Assembly (NCBI RefSeq): GCF_016545825.1
Contig: NC_052615.1
Coordinates: 27,959,088-28,023,087 of the forward strand
Length of the DNA: 64,000 bases
DNA from: Eucalyptus grandis
Lineage: Eukaryota; Streptophyta; Magnoliopsida; Myrtales; Myrtaceae
Reading direction: 5' to 3'
A program made the position numbers and the translations under genes. The notes under the pieces were generated by a model. It saw only the letters and a list, made by a program, of their open reading frames with translations. It had not been told where the DNA came from and ran no database searches. Each line of letters opens with the position of its first letter. The stretch's first letter is position 1. This document shows, piece by piece, positions 22,259-33,460 of this stretch.

Positions 22259-25200
22259 TGTGACATCCCGATTTTTCAATCCTATTTTCAATAAATTGAG
22301 ACGGGCATTTCGTTGGCACGCATATAGTTCTTTTCTGAGTTAGCTCATGTGGAAACTAGTCTATCCAGGGAAAATTTGTTAAGAGTTTTAATGCATTACT
22401 TGAGAATTTGTGAAGCGACCTTTCGACCGAGCTAGTCTACGAGGGTCATTACGGCACAATTAAAATCGATTACATATCGGAAATATGTCGACTCGACAGA
22501 GGCATGTAATCAAGTGTGGGTGATTCCACCGATCGCACAATTCTTGTCGATCGATCTTTGGACCGACTTTTCTATCGATTGGGTACCACTGTGTTCGTAT
22601 TTGAAACCTTGAGATTACCCCGACAACCGAAAGTCGCCAATGTTTCAAAGATGTACATTGTGGCTTGAGATGATCAACCACGGGTCAAATGCGTGAAAAT
22701 TTCTAAAGGCTACCGGTAGGTTGGGCGCTAGTATCGTGCCAAAGTGAAATTAATCGTGGAATTGAGATCGGTTAAATTGGAAGTCTGGGTGTGTCACAAA
22801 TCATTTTAGGATCATTGACTTATCTTCGGAAGATTTTTCATGCAAGCCGAGCTTCTTAGCAAAATAATCAAGAAATGGCTAATTTGGCTCGAGAAATTAG
22901 TAGGCCGCTTTTGGTCGCGCTTTTGGGACTTAAGTTGATTTTATGGACAAGTGAAGATGTGAATTGAAGTGTGGTGACATTGGATTAATTTTATGGACTT
23001 GATTTGATTCAATTGGAAGAGAATTGAATGAAATTAATGAAATTAATGTACAAAGTTTCATGCCCCGGCGGAAAAATAAAATGCAACCATTGGAAAATGT
23101 TGTGGAGAATTTGAATTAGTGGAAGATGACATGGGATGATGTCAGGTAGTTGAGGCCAAGGGTTGAGATCTTGACAAGTGGACGGTGGGGATTAACTCTT
23201 AAAAAGATGACCCATCAACATCATCTTCTTCCTTTGGACCTTGGAGGGGAGAGAGAGGGAACCGGCCAGGGGGGAAGCTGCCCGTGTGAACCAGGCCAGC
23301 CCGCACGCCCGACTGGCCGCTCGCTTCATCGCCGGAGTCTGTCGCCGCCACCGTCGTCCGTGCGCATCGCTTGCGCACCGCGCTCGCTCACCGCCGTCCC
23401 GCCCGCCAACTCGCTTCTCCGTCGTCGTCCACTCGTCCAAGCCTCCGTCCGACCGTCGTCCTTCGTTGTGCCAAGCCGCCCGTCGTCACCAAGGCTGCCG
23501 GAAAGCCGCCGAAGTCACCGCCAGCAACCGTTCAAGCAGCAGCCGTCCTTCTTCGTCGGTTTCACGCTCGAACAGTCGCCCAGCCATCTCCGTCTACCTC
23601 TGTCCGTGGGTTCCAGGAGCTGCCGGAGCTCGTCCCCGCCGCCGTGAGCTGCCGTCGACCTCCCCTTCAGCCTGTCCAAGCCCTTGCCGGTCTCCTCCGC
23701 CGTTCCTCCACCCGAACCGGCGCCGGATCCGCCCTTCTCGGCCCCAAACCAGCGGCTGGAAAAATGGGTATTCCAGCTCGGTTTTGGCCCGTTTTGCTCG
23801 CCTTCCCGAGCCCGGATGCTCGGCCCGCATTGAGGAAAGTCGATCCTCGCGTCGTCCTCGTCGTTTTGGTTCGCTCGGCTCGCTAATCCGGTGAGTTTAA
23901 CTCACTAAACCTTTATTAGACGGTTAATGATGCCTAAGTGTGCTTAGTCTAAGTTCAGTAAGTTTAGGTGGTTAGATTAGTTTATTTGGTTGAAGATTAT
24001 ATTAAGATGTTTAATTAAGTTAAAGTGTGTTTAGTTTAAAGTTAAGTATGTTTATTTTAATATAAAGCCTTGATGTGACATAATAGGGTTTTACTTTTGA
24101 ATTATTTAATGATTTTGAATTCTGGAATTTATAATATTATATTCCGAAATTATTAAAATATTATTATTAAAAAAAAAAAAAGGAAAAATTATTTTTGACC
24201 CGGTTGCTTTCAGAATTTTGTGCCGATCGCATTTGTGTAGTCGGATTTTGAAATTGACAATTGGATATTATAAATCGAATGTGGATTGTGAAAAATATGA
24301 ATATTATTATTAAATAAATTTTCGGAATAAACTTAATTATTTAATAATCCGAAAAATTATTTTGGGACCCTAAATTCTCGGAATTTCGTGATGATCGCTG
24401 TGCATTTAGAATTTGATATTGATGATTGATTGTGGTAAATGGAGTGTGATTGTGATAATAGGGATTTTTTTTATAAAATCTTAAGCGTAGAAATTGATGG
24501 GAGATTGGCCGTGATTGACCACCTACTAGAGGTCGTGCCCAGTGAGGCCGTGATGTACCACCTAGGAAAGGTCATGCCCAGTGAGGCCGTGATGAACCAC
24601 CTATGAGAGGTCGTGCCCAATGAGGCCGTGATGAATCACCTATGAGAGGTCGTGCCCAGTGAAGCCGTGATGTACCACCTAGGAGAGGTCGTGCCTAGTG
24701 AGGCTGTGATTAACCATCTATTAGAGGTCGTGCCCAGTGAGGCCGTGATGGACCACCTAATTAAAGGTCGTGCCGAGTGGGGCCGTGATTGCCACTAATT
24801 GTTAAACCTTCCTATAGGGCCGTGATTGAGAGCAATGATTGATTTGCTAGAATGACATGTAATCGGCCGAGTCGATTGATCGCTGAGACGATCCAAGTGG
24901 TTGAATTGTGTTGATAATGTGATTGTGCCATGGTTGTTTGGTTATCATAATTGTACGTGGTTGAATTATATAAATTGTGCTAACCAGATGAAGGCCGAGG
25001 CGAGGTAAGTCTTCGTGTGATGTGGCTAGGCCACCCGGGGTGTATTTTCTTTCTAATAGGGGTTTAGGGGTTTAACTTTTTGAGACATCGTCTCATCCCG
25101 GTTGTGGGATTAAAATTTCAGGTCCCCGGTGGACGGAGTGGCCGGATGGCTTTGGTTGGCCTTAAGGAGTTGCGGAGGTGAAGTCATAAGGGTTGGAGAG

Positions 25201-25478
25201 CGTGTCCTGCTAGTTGGTTGTAGGATAGTTCCCCTTTTGTCGAGAAATTTGGTCTATTTTGTAGAAAGTCCAGTGTTGTATTTAAACCCTTTGTGTTTGT
25301 AAATGGGTGTTTGATATTGTAATTGATTGCACCTTTTCTATCCCAAGTTAAATGTTGTCGGGGATTTGTTTCGCTTCCGCATGCGTAAATACATGAATGG
25401 GTCGGCGACATATCCCGGGATGTTGCATTTTTGATCGGCCGTAGTGGGATGTGCGCGCTCGGGGTTCGGGGCATGACA
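22259..25478. mobile_element. Solo LTR (3.2 kb) nested in the left LTR
   Basis: Begins TGTGACATCCCG and ends GGGGCATGACA, with the 5-bp duplication TAATG at 22254-22258 and 25479-25483. The right LTR at 34684-34690 shows the uninterrupted sequence GGATAATGCCTAC, an empty site. No gag or pol sequence lies inside, so it is a solo LTR left by LTR-LTR recombination. The interior has a GC-rich stretch with long meaningless open frames (23150-23894) and a 39-bp minisatellite. A gypsy-type origin is likely. Confidence 0.88.
24507..24800. repeat. 39-bp minisatellite in the solo LTR, about 7.5 copies
   Basis: Units GGCCGTGATGxACCACCTA followed by xxAGAGGTCGTGCCCAGTGA repeat with a regular 39-bp period from 24507. 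The last copy is degraded near 24783. Confidence 0.9.
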
Positions 25479-26930
25479 TAATGCCTACAAGATTTATGAA
25501 ATGAAAATTGACATCCACTGTTCCAATTTAAATAACTAAACTAAAAAATAAATAAAATAAAGTAAAATAAATGAAAAATAAAGATAAAACTAAACCACCT
25601 AAGGGGGACTGAGGAGGATGGCAGCGCAATGGGAGTAGGCGCGGGCAAGCAGGTCGCAGGCAATGGGGCGTGGGTTGAGGCGTGGCGGTAGAGCTGCGGA
25701 CATCGTTGGTGTAGGCATGGGTGAGGCGGTAGGAGGGCGGTGCTGCTGGTGCTCGGGCGAAGGCTGGCGGGTGTGTCGACAACTGCTAGGTTCGCCGAAA
25801 GAAGGCTCGGAGGTGGTGCTGTAGCTAGCGATCAAGGAGCAGAGGCTTGCCCACGTCGGCGCAGCGCGATCGTCGGGCGAGCAGTGCCAGGCGATCAACG
25901 GCAATAAGTAGGCTGCTGCTGGTGCTCACGGGTTGTGGCGGCAAAGAGTGTAGTGGCGTCGCGTGGGCTGGGGGCATCACAGCGGTAGGCTTCGGTGCAA
26001 AGGGGCTCGCGAGTGTCGCAGGTCGCAGGTTGCTGCGCGGCAGTGCTTGCGGGTGTTGGTGCGTGGAGCAGTGACATAGCAGCAGCGGCGAATAGGCAGA
26101 GGTGGCATGGTGCTAGCGTCGGTAGAGGCGCGTTTGGAGCGGTGCTCAGGCAGTTGGCGGAGGTGCGGCGGAGGCCGGCGTCGGGATGGTCAGTAGTAGG
26201 TAGCGGGCGCAAAGACGCGGCGGTGGGCGTCGGAGGCGTGTGGTGGCGGCATCGAGGGGTTGCTGCATCCGCGGCAAGGCGCGGCGACGGTGCTCGTGGT
26301 GGCGCGCGGCGGCGGGCTTCGGGGGGTTCGATCAACGGTGGCTGACGCAGGCATCGGCGCAGGGGGTGAACCAGCAGCAACAGCGGAGGCGAGCTCGTGA
26401 AGAAGAAGACCGATTTTCTTCTTTTTCTATTTTTTTTTCTCTCCTCTCACGTCCCCTCACGTCTCTCCTCCTGCTACTCTGCTAACTTTTTCTTTCCTCT
26501 GTATTTGTCAGAAGAGAAAGGAGAAGCTAGCCCTTTTCGATGACAAGGGGTTTCCTTTCTTTTTTTCTTTTTTTCTTACACGAATTCCCTATTCGCACCA
26601 ATTCTCTCAATTTTTCGAAAATCGCCCCCCTTTGTCATGAAAAATGAGCCTCTCTTTTATAGTGATTCAAAATGGTCTCTTTACATGGCATTTCCTAAGT
26701 TACCATTTTTGTCACATTAAATCAAATCTATATGATTTGGCAATCAGCTCAATTCTTGTTCATTTTTCACTTGATTTCAAAATTGTTGCTGTATTTAACA
26801 AAATCCGGACATCCATCAGAATTCTATATTTCCTTGCATAATTCAATCAAATCAATTTCCCCAATTTTCATTTTTTTTCTTTTTATTTGTTCAAAATGCA
26901 ATTGTATTTTTCCAAAATTAGGTGTCAACA

Positions 26931-26943
26931 GCTGCCCCTCTTT
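26931..26943 (-). other. Polypurine tract of the gag-only element
   Basis: On the minus strand AAAGAGGGGCAGC ends directly at the TGTTGACACC start of the left LTR. This is the expected place and composition for plus-strand priming. Confidence 0.65.
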
Positions 26944-27159
26944 GAAGGTAAGCTTGTAGAAATTGCCTTCAAAGACAAGTTGAGACCTAAATGTTAATCA
27001 TGCACATGTATTGAGTGACATTTTTTTTTTAAATGAATCCCATTTGGAAATGAAATTTATATGATGCATGGAAATGTTAATGCAAATGACAAAGGAACTT
27101 ACATGGAATTACTTACCTTCGAGAATGGTAGAGTAACTCAAGATAGATTGGTGTTACAT

Positions 27160-28025
27160 ACCCAGGACCTGTACCATTCTACGGTCGCCCGGAATAGTAA
27201 CATGACTTCGTAAAGTGATTGTTTTCCCAGGACTTATACCATTCTATGGTCGCCTAGTATGGCATTGTTTGGTTGTGTCTAGGATCCATACCATTCTACA
27301 GTCGCCTAAACAAAAAAAAAAAATGATTTTTCCAGGACCCGTACCATTCTACGGTCGTTTAAATGGGGATCTGTTTTCCAAGACCTATACCATTCTACGG
27401 TCGCCTGAACTAAGGTTGTCTAGGACCCGTACCATTCTTGATGAAAAAATGACGCCTTGATGAAAAAATGAGGTTTTCTAGGACCCGTACCATTCTACGG
27501 TCACCTGAATTGAGGTTGTCTAGGACCGTACCATTCTACGGTCGCCTTGACGAAAAAAATGATTTTTCAGGATCCGTACCATTCTACGGTCGCCTGAATG
27601 CTATATAGGACCCGTACCATTCTACGGTCACCTAAACAGGGATTTATTTTCCAGGACTTGTATCATTCTACGGTTGCCTGAATGTTGTCTAGGACCCGTA
27701 CCATTCTACGGTTGCCTAAACGGGGATTTATTTTCCAGGACCCGTACCATTCTACGGTCGCCTGAATGCTATCTAGGACCCGTACCATTCTTCGGTCGCC
27801 TAAACTGGGATTCATTTCCAAGACTCATACCATTCTACGGTCACCTGAATAGGTGTTGTCTAGGACCCGTACCATTCTACGGTCACCTAAACTGGGATTC
27901 ATTTCCAAGACCCGTACCATTCTACGGTCGCCTAAATAGTTATCGTCTAGGACCCATACCATTCTACGGTCGTCTAAACTGTGATTCATTTTTCAGGACT
28001 CGTACCATTCTACGGTCGCCTGATG
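27160..28025. repeat. Minisatellite with core ACCATTCTACGGTCGCC, about 19 copies
   Basis: The core GGACCCGTACCATTCTACGG recurs every 38-52 bp, often in alternating two-unit patterns separated by GAATGCTATCT or AAACTGGGATTCATTT. It lies in the non-coding interior of the gag-only element. A 133-codon open stretch here (27674-28075) is only the repeat read as protein. Confidence 0.92.
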
Positions 28026-28078
28026 AATCTGGGAAAATTCTTCGGGGGGCAACTCCATCGAGTGCTAGTGCTTGAAAA

Positions 28079-28720
28079 TGAATACCTGTACAATGACAAG
28101 TATTTAAGATATGGATAGAGATATACTTACCTGGTGGCATTTCTGATCCTTAAAGATATGTCTCCCAAATTAATGAGGTGACTCTAGGCCACGAAAGCAC
28201 GCCGATTTGATAGGGGGACTTTGGGCTATAGAAGCACACCATGTTATATCAAGGGACATCGGGCTATGGAAGCATGTCGAGTCAATAAATAGGATACCAG
28301 GCTACGAAAGCACGCCGGATCGATGAAAGGGACTCTGGACTACGAAAGCACGCCAGGTCAATATAAATGACATCGGGCTACGAAAGCACGCCGGATCGAT
28401 AAAAGGGACTCTAGGCTACGAAAGCATGCCGAGTCGATGAAAGGAACGCTGGGCTACGAAAGCATGCCAGGTCAATTTAAAGGACATCGAGCTACGGAAG
28501 CACGCCAGGTCGATAAAAGAGACTCTGGGCTACAGAAGCACACCAGGTCAATATAAAGGACACCGAGCTGCGAAAGCACACCGGGTCAATATAGAAGAAA
28601 GCTTGACCGAGTCAAGTGTTGATGCACTTGGGAGAGAATACCTGCACAATGACAAGTATTTAAAGTATGGGTAGAGATATACTTACCTAGTGATATCTCT
28701 AATTCTAGGGGATATGTCCT
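28079..28720. repeat. About 37-bp minisatellite (11 copies) framed by an 85-bp direct repeat
   Basis: The unit GGCTACGAAAGCACGCCGG plus TCGATAAAAGGGACTCT recurs about 11 times between 28190 and 28590. On each side lies GAATACCTG[T/C]ACAATGACAA and following sequence (28079-28165 and 28637-28720), an imperfect 85-bp direct repeat. Confidence 0.88.
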
Positions 28721-31119
28721 TTGAAACTTAGATATCTTGTGGAGGTCTCTCACCTCCTCAATGTCAGAAACTCTTGGGTCTTTGAAAAAATATTATCTGT
28801 TAGACATGATTAGAGCAAAAATGCATTAACTAAAGAAATAAGCAATTAATGCTATTTTGGAACGCACACTTCAAAATCCACTGAAGTTTTTATCAATTCA
28901 ATCGGGGTTTATGCATAATGACCTTTGCCTTACCCAAATTTCCACTAGAGAATTACCGTTCAAGATAATTTTCACTCATGACATGGATTTCTTAAAAATA
29001 CTAAATGAGAGACTTTCGGTTAGAAATGACTTTCACTCACTCTCATTTAAAAGAGAATCACTCCATCTCACCATATCGACAGAGGTTCGAGTATTCTCGC
29101 AAGCGGTACGGCCTTACCAATTTGAGAGGTCTTCAACAGGGACCATATTGTGGGCTTGGTCAACGGCTTAACAAAAGGACTCTTTGAGTCCAGGCTATTG
29201 AAAGAATAGCTTCACAATCATTTCTGGGTTTACAAGTCAAGAACCTTGCAAAATGAGAAAGAAATAATCTTGCTCGCACTTCTTCGAACGATGCTTATAA
29301 ACATATGAACCCCTACGTTAATTCAAGTGCCATAATCTGAAGAGACTTTGTAAGGGACGTAACATAGGTTAAGTTCATGGGTTGGGAAATGAAAGGATCA
29401 TTAGGCTCAAAATATGTGTGAAGGGTTAAAGCTGACGATCATCTAGGCATTGTCGTTGGTCTTCTCTTTCGCCAAGGATGCGCCATTGATCTTGACTCTT
29501 TGAGTACTGCTCTTTTGCAACTGATAGTCATCTATCATGAATTTTTCTTTTTCTTTTTCATTGGCATTGCTTCTGCTAGGCACATCACTTTTTCATGCCC
29601 CTAGTTTTTATGCATTTTTTTCATCTCTTTTTCATGGGCATTGGCCTTACTTTTATCAGGCACACTGCTTTTCACACCCCCTTAGTTCTATTTTGATTTC
29701 AATTCTTGCGCACGGTGCATGCGTTGAGGAATTACACTCTGAATAACACTCAAACTTTCAAGAGTTTTCATTTGTCTTCTGCCTTGCCTCAATGTGGGGG
29801 ATGATCACCAACTGGGTTTAAAGAAATGAAATTGTAGGCTCAAGTGGGCTATGCAAATGGTACAAGTATGTAGGATAGAGAAAGAAATGCTCTTCGTCAT
29901 CCTAAGGCACTTAAGTTAACACATGAATTCAATGCAATAGCACGACTTGAAGATTGATGCAAGTGAGAGCAAGAAAATTTCAATTAATCTTCTCCCTTTT
30001 GCCCCAATGTGGGGTGATTCTTGACAGGAGTAATTTGAAAAGAATATCCATAAGTGTATGGGCTCAAAAGGGTTAAGCAATGAATCACCTGTAGTGTTTG
30101 GGATAAAGAAATGAATTGCCCCTCATCATTTCAAGCTGCCATACATTTTGCGAGAGAACTCTTTATCTTGTGTATATGAACCTTCCTACACTCATCTCAC
30201 AAGTGCATGAGTAGGGGACTGTGTATAGGATAATGTTTGCCTTTCATCATCCCGACTCGTCTCATTTAATATGCTCAATCAATTTCACATCATTCATTAA
30301 ATTAGTCCATCTTGATGTTCTTTAGTGGAATTGGTGGCTAAAAGTCATCATGCAAAATCCTTTAAAAAAAAAAAAAAAAAAAAAAGCTCAACAGCTTTAG
30401 GCATGAAAAATTATCAACTCCAAAACAAATAGTTTTCCACACTGCAAAATGGTTTTAAACATTCATTCAAGGATTCATCTACAATGGGATTGCCTCGGCA
30501 GTTGATGTCTTTGGATTGTCCCTATCCACTTTTGCCCCTACACAAGAGAACGTGCATGAATATGATACTATGCAACATCAAGGTGAATTCAAATTGCACA
30601 TTCATTTTATCTCAGTCATGTCACTACTAGAATCTGTAGTGCTCCCAATTCGACGTATGTTGAGTAACAATTAAGCCAATTGATCTATCATTGCAACCTA
30701 ATGTGCCTTTTCAAATGCCTTCTCATCAGACCGAAAAAGTAATGCTCTGAAACATGAAGTAAATGAGTCAGAAAATTAAACAGTGCTAACCTAATGCATG
30801 CTTTTGGAAATGGCTTCAAAAGTACTTTTTTTTTTTGGATTTTTTTGATGAGGAAGCATGAAGAAGCTCGGTCCTCAAGATTCTCCTTAGATAATATTTT
30901 CTTTTCATTGTTGGATATCGTCACCGGACTGGTTTGGTGTGCCTCATTATGCTCTCAAAATTGGAAATAAAATTATAATTTCATTGAATATAATCAAATG
31001 AATTACATTATTGGAATGGAAAATGCAAACAAGCAGACCCTAGAAACAAAAGCAATAATTGAAATCTCAGAAAGCATGAAATCCTAAAAAACTTGAAGTC
31101 TTAGAAGATAAGAACTTCT
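28721..31119. other. Non-coding interior of the gag-only element
   Basis: No protease, RT, RNase H or integrase motif in any frame. Contains an A run (30364-30386) and short repeated phrases such as TTTTTCATGGGCATTG near 29570-29650. This is where pol would lie in an autonomous relative. Confidence 0.65.
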
Positions 31120-32433
31120 TCACTTAGCGACAGCGTTTGCGCCTCCATCATGGTTGGGCAAAGGATTTTCCTGATTATTGTTGAAAGAGAACGCCTTTGT
31201 ATCCAAGAGGTCTTGGACCTTATGCTTCAAAACATAGCAATCATCAGTGGAGTGACCAACCTCTCCCATGTGATAGTCACACTTTTTGGAGAGATTATAT
31301 GCATGATAATGCTCGGGATTTGGTTGCTTCGGCTTAGTAGAGAGTAATCCCTTCTTTTGGAGGATAGGCAAAACTTTGGATAGGGGTCCAAGAAGAGGTG
31401 TGAACTGTCTTCTAACATTACGCCATCGATCAGGGAGCTGATGGTCTCCACCTTGTTGCTTAGTAGAAATCTTAATTACTGGAGTGTGACCACGATTCGG
31501 TTGAGAATAAGTCATATTAATCTCAGCTTCAAGGTCCTTCTCCTTCTTGGTAGAAAACCTTTTATTAGATGGCTCAGTAAACCACCATTCTCTTATCCCC
31601 ATCTCAATTTATTCTCCTACGGGAACAAGTTGGTTGAAGTCTTCAACGTATGTGCTAGCCATTCGGTTACAGAACTCATACGGGAGAGTCTTGACGAACA
31701 ATTTCATCAATTCTTTATCAGTAGGCTCATGAGTGATTTGAGCTACCAGATTTCGCCATCTCACGGCATACTCCTTAAATGATTTGTTCCTTTTCTTCTC
31801 CATCCTCTCAAGATCTTCTTGGGAAGGTGCAATGTTCATGTTGAACTTGTATTGTTTGAGGAATGCGTCTGCCACTTCGTTCTAGGTTTCGAGGAGGTTT
31901 ACGTTCTTCATCACATACCAGTTTAGTGCGGGCCCGGTCAAACTCGCATGAAACGATTGGATCATGAGGGGCTCATTTTTTACGTGTTGGGCCATGTGCA
32001 CATGGTACATCTGCAAATGAGATTTCGGACAAAATATCCCGTCGTACTTCTCAAACTCCGGCATTTTGAACTTGCTCGGCATTTTGACCTTTTCATAGAC
32101 CGAGAGGTCGAACGGGAGTGAGCTTTGTGACTCCTGTAGCTGTCTCACTTTCTCTTCCAGCTTTGCAATGCACTCCTCCTGCTCTGTCTTGGGAACGCTA
32201 TCAGGCTTGGCTTTTCCAACAAGGACCAAGTCATCTTCTAGCTCAGGCATTTCATTATCGTTCATTTGGGCCCTGTTCCTCGAGACTACTATCTCAGAGA
32301 GAACAGGTGGAGGATTTGGATTCACCTGGAGGGATTGAAGTTGAGTTGTTATAAGCTGCATGGAGGCGGCTAACTGTTTGAGTTGATCTTCCACGGAGGA
32401 CATGCGATCATGCATTTCAGCTTGATCGGCCAT
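31120..32433 (-). pseudogene. Gag gene of the LTR element, two nonsense codons
   Basis: A single minus-strand frame from the ATG at 32433 to the stop at 31120, about 437 codons. It is broken only by a stop at 31882-31884 (just after NLLET, where relatives usually have Trp) and one at 31609-31611. It starts with a coiled-coil-like stretch (MHDRMSSVEDQLKQLAASMQ). The retrotransposon gag domain follows (MPEFEKYDG, LTGPALNWY, FLKQYKFNMNIAPSQEDLE, FKEYAVRWRNLVAQI). It ends with a C-x2-H-x5-H-x4-C knuckle, CDYHMGEVGHSTDDC. Open sequence extends upstream to about 32484 without another ATG. Gag forms the virus-like particle. The gene is dead but little decayed compared with the LINE around it. Confidence 0.87.
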
Positions 32434-33439
32434 TCTAGCTCTTAATCGTGTAATAATGGATGAATTTGGCGGCTCCGTTGTCACCTATTTCGAAGAAATG
32501 AACAAAATAAGCACGAAGTGTAAATAGATAGCCAATCCATGACAATGATCTGATTTTTTCATTTTTTTTTCATTCATTTATTCATGAAAAGTTCGTATAA
32601 GAAGGGAATTTCCTAAAAGAGAGTTAGAAAAATAGACACCCTAGCAAGACCAAATTTCTTAGACATGAATTGAAAACAAATTTTCCAAAACTTTCTTTTT
32701 TAAAATGATTCAGCAATTTCCTCATTTCATTTCTAATTGACAAATGAATTAAATCAATGAGACCTAGATTGTCATGGACCGACTCGAAAGTACAACAAAA
32801 TAAATTGCATGCTATAGAGATAGAAGACTTACTTCACCAAAGAAAATCAACAGCAATCTCATAGACATGCACATGAAATGTGATGCTCGATTTCTATCTA
32901 GATGGCTTAACAAAGTGGAGCTAAGAGGATGATCCGACCGTTGTAGTCTCGCATTAACGTGTCAGGTCCCCCTAACTCCGGCTCAGTCGAATGGAATGCA
33001 CAATAGTCACGCAGTCTCGCGGATATAGACAAACACATTCGACACCATGAAAAACTTTCGAGGAAGAAAATGCCAACCTCTACATAGCAGTCTCGCTTTG
33101 GATGAAGTATCATTCTCAACACCATCCTAGAAATCCTATCGCAGCCCTAGTCTAGCCACAGGTTGTGTGTGCAATAGTGTAGTGCTAAAAACAATAAAAC
33201 ATGCATAACAGTTTAAATGCAAACAACACTTCTAATCATGGAAAAATAAATCATTAATCCCACACTCCAACCTACAAGACAAAGGTTAGCATAGACTACT
33301 CCCCTTATACCTCCCATCTGCAAGAACATTTAACACCTTAGAAATGTTAGGGACGTACCTGGGATCCTTGCTGCCAAACAAAAACATTTTAAAAGAAAAA
33401 TAAAAATTGGCCTAAGTTCACTAAGTATTTTAACACAAG

Positions 33440-33459
33440 TCCCTAGCGGAGTCGTCAAG
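33440..33459 (-). other. Primer-binding-like site next to the right LTR
   Basis: On the minus strand, GCTTGACGACTCCGCTAGGG follows directly after the LTR end ...CGCAACA. It resembles the complement of a plant tRNA-Arg 3' end (GGAGTCGCCA) with one change. The tRNA assignment is from recall. Confidence 0.55.
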
Positions 33460-33460
33460 C

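Larger units (their letters stand above)
21022..26930 (-). repeat. Left LTR (3' LTR of the minus-strand element), interrupted by a solo LTR
   Basis: Matches the right LTR along its length once the 3.2-kb insertion at 22259-25478 is removed (about 2684 bp versus 2692 bp). It contains a GC-rich block (25600-26400) and ends AGGTGTCAACA. It lacks a segment of about 50 bp seen in the right LTR near 34977-35025. Numerous substitutions between the LTRs show an old insertion. Confidence 0.9.

Noticed and set aside
23150..23894. Overlapping open frames of 165-217 codons on the plus strand, one on the minus strand
   Set aside because: They lie in the GC-rich part of the solo LTR. Several frames are open at once, composition is Ser/Pro/Arg-rich, and no domain is seen.
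25847..26380. Open frames in the GC-rich block of the left LTR (and 35029-35861 in the right LTR)
   Set aside because: Not preserved in the same frame between the two LTRs and open on both strands.
27160..28720. CRISPR-like array of regularly spaced repeats
   Set aside because: Spacers are themselves repeats and unit length varies. It lies inside a plant retrotransposon, a minisatellite in a eukaryotic genome.
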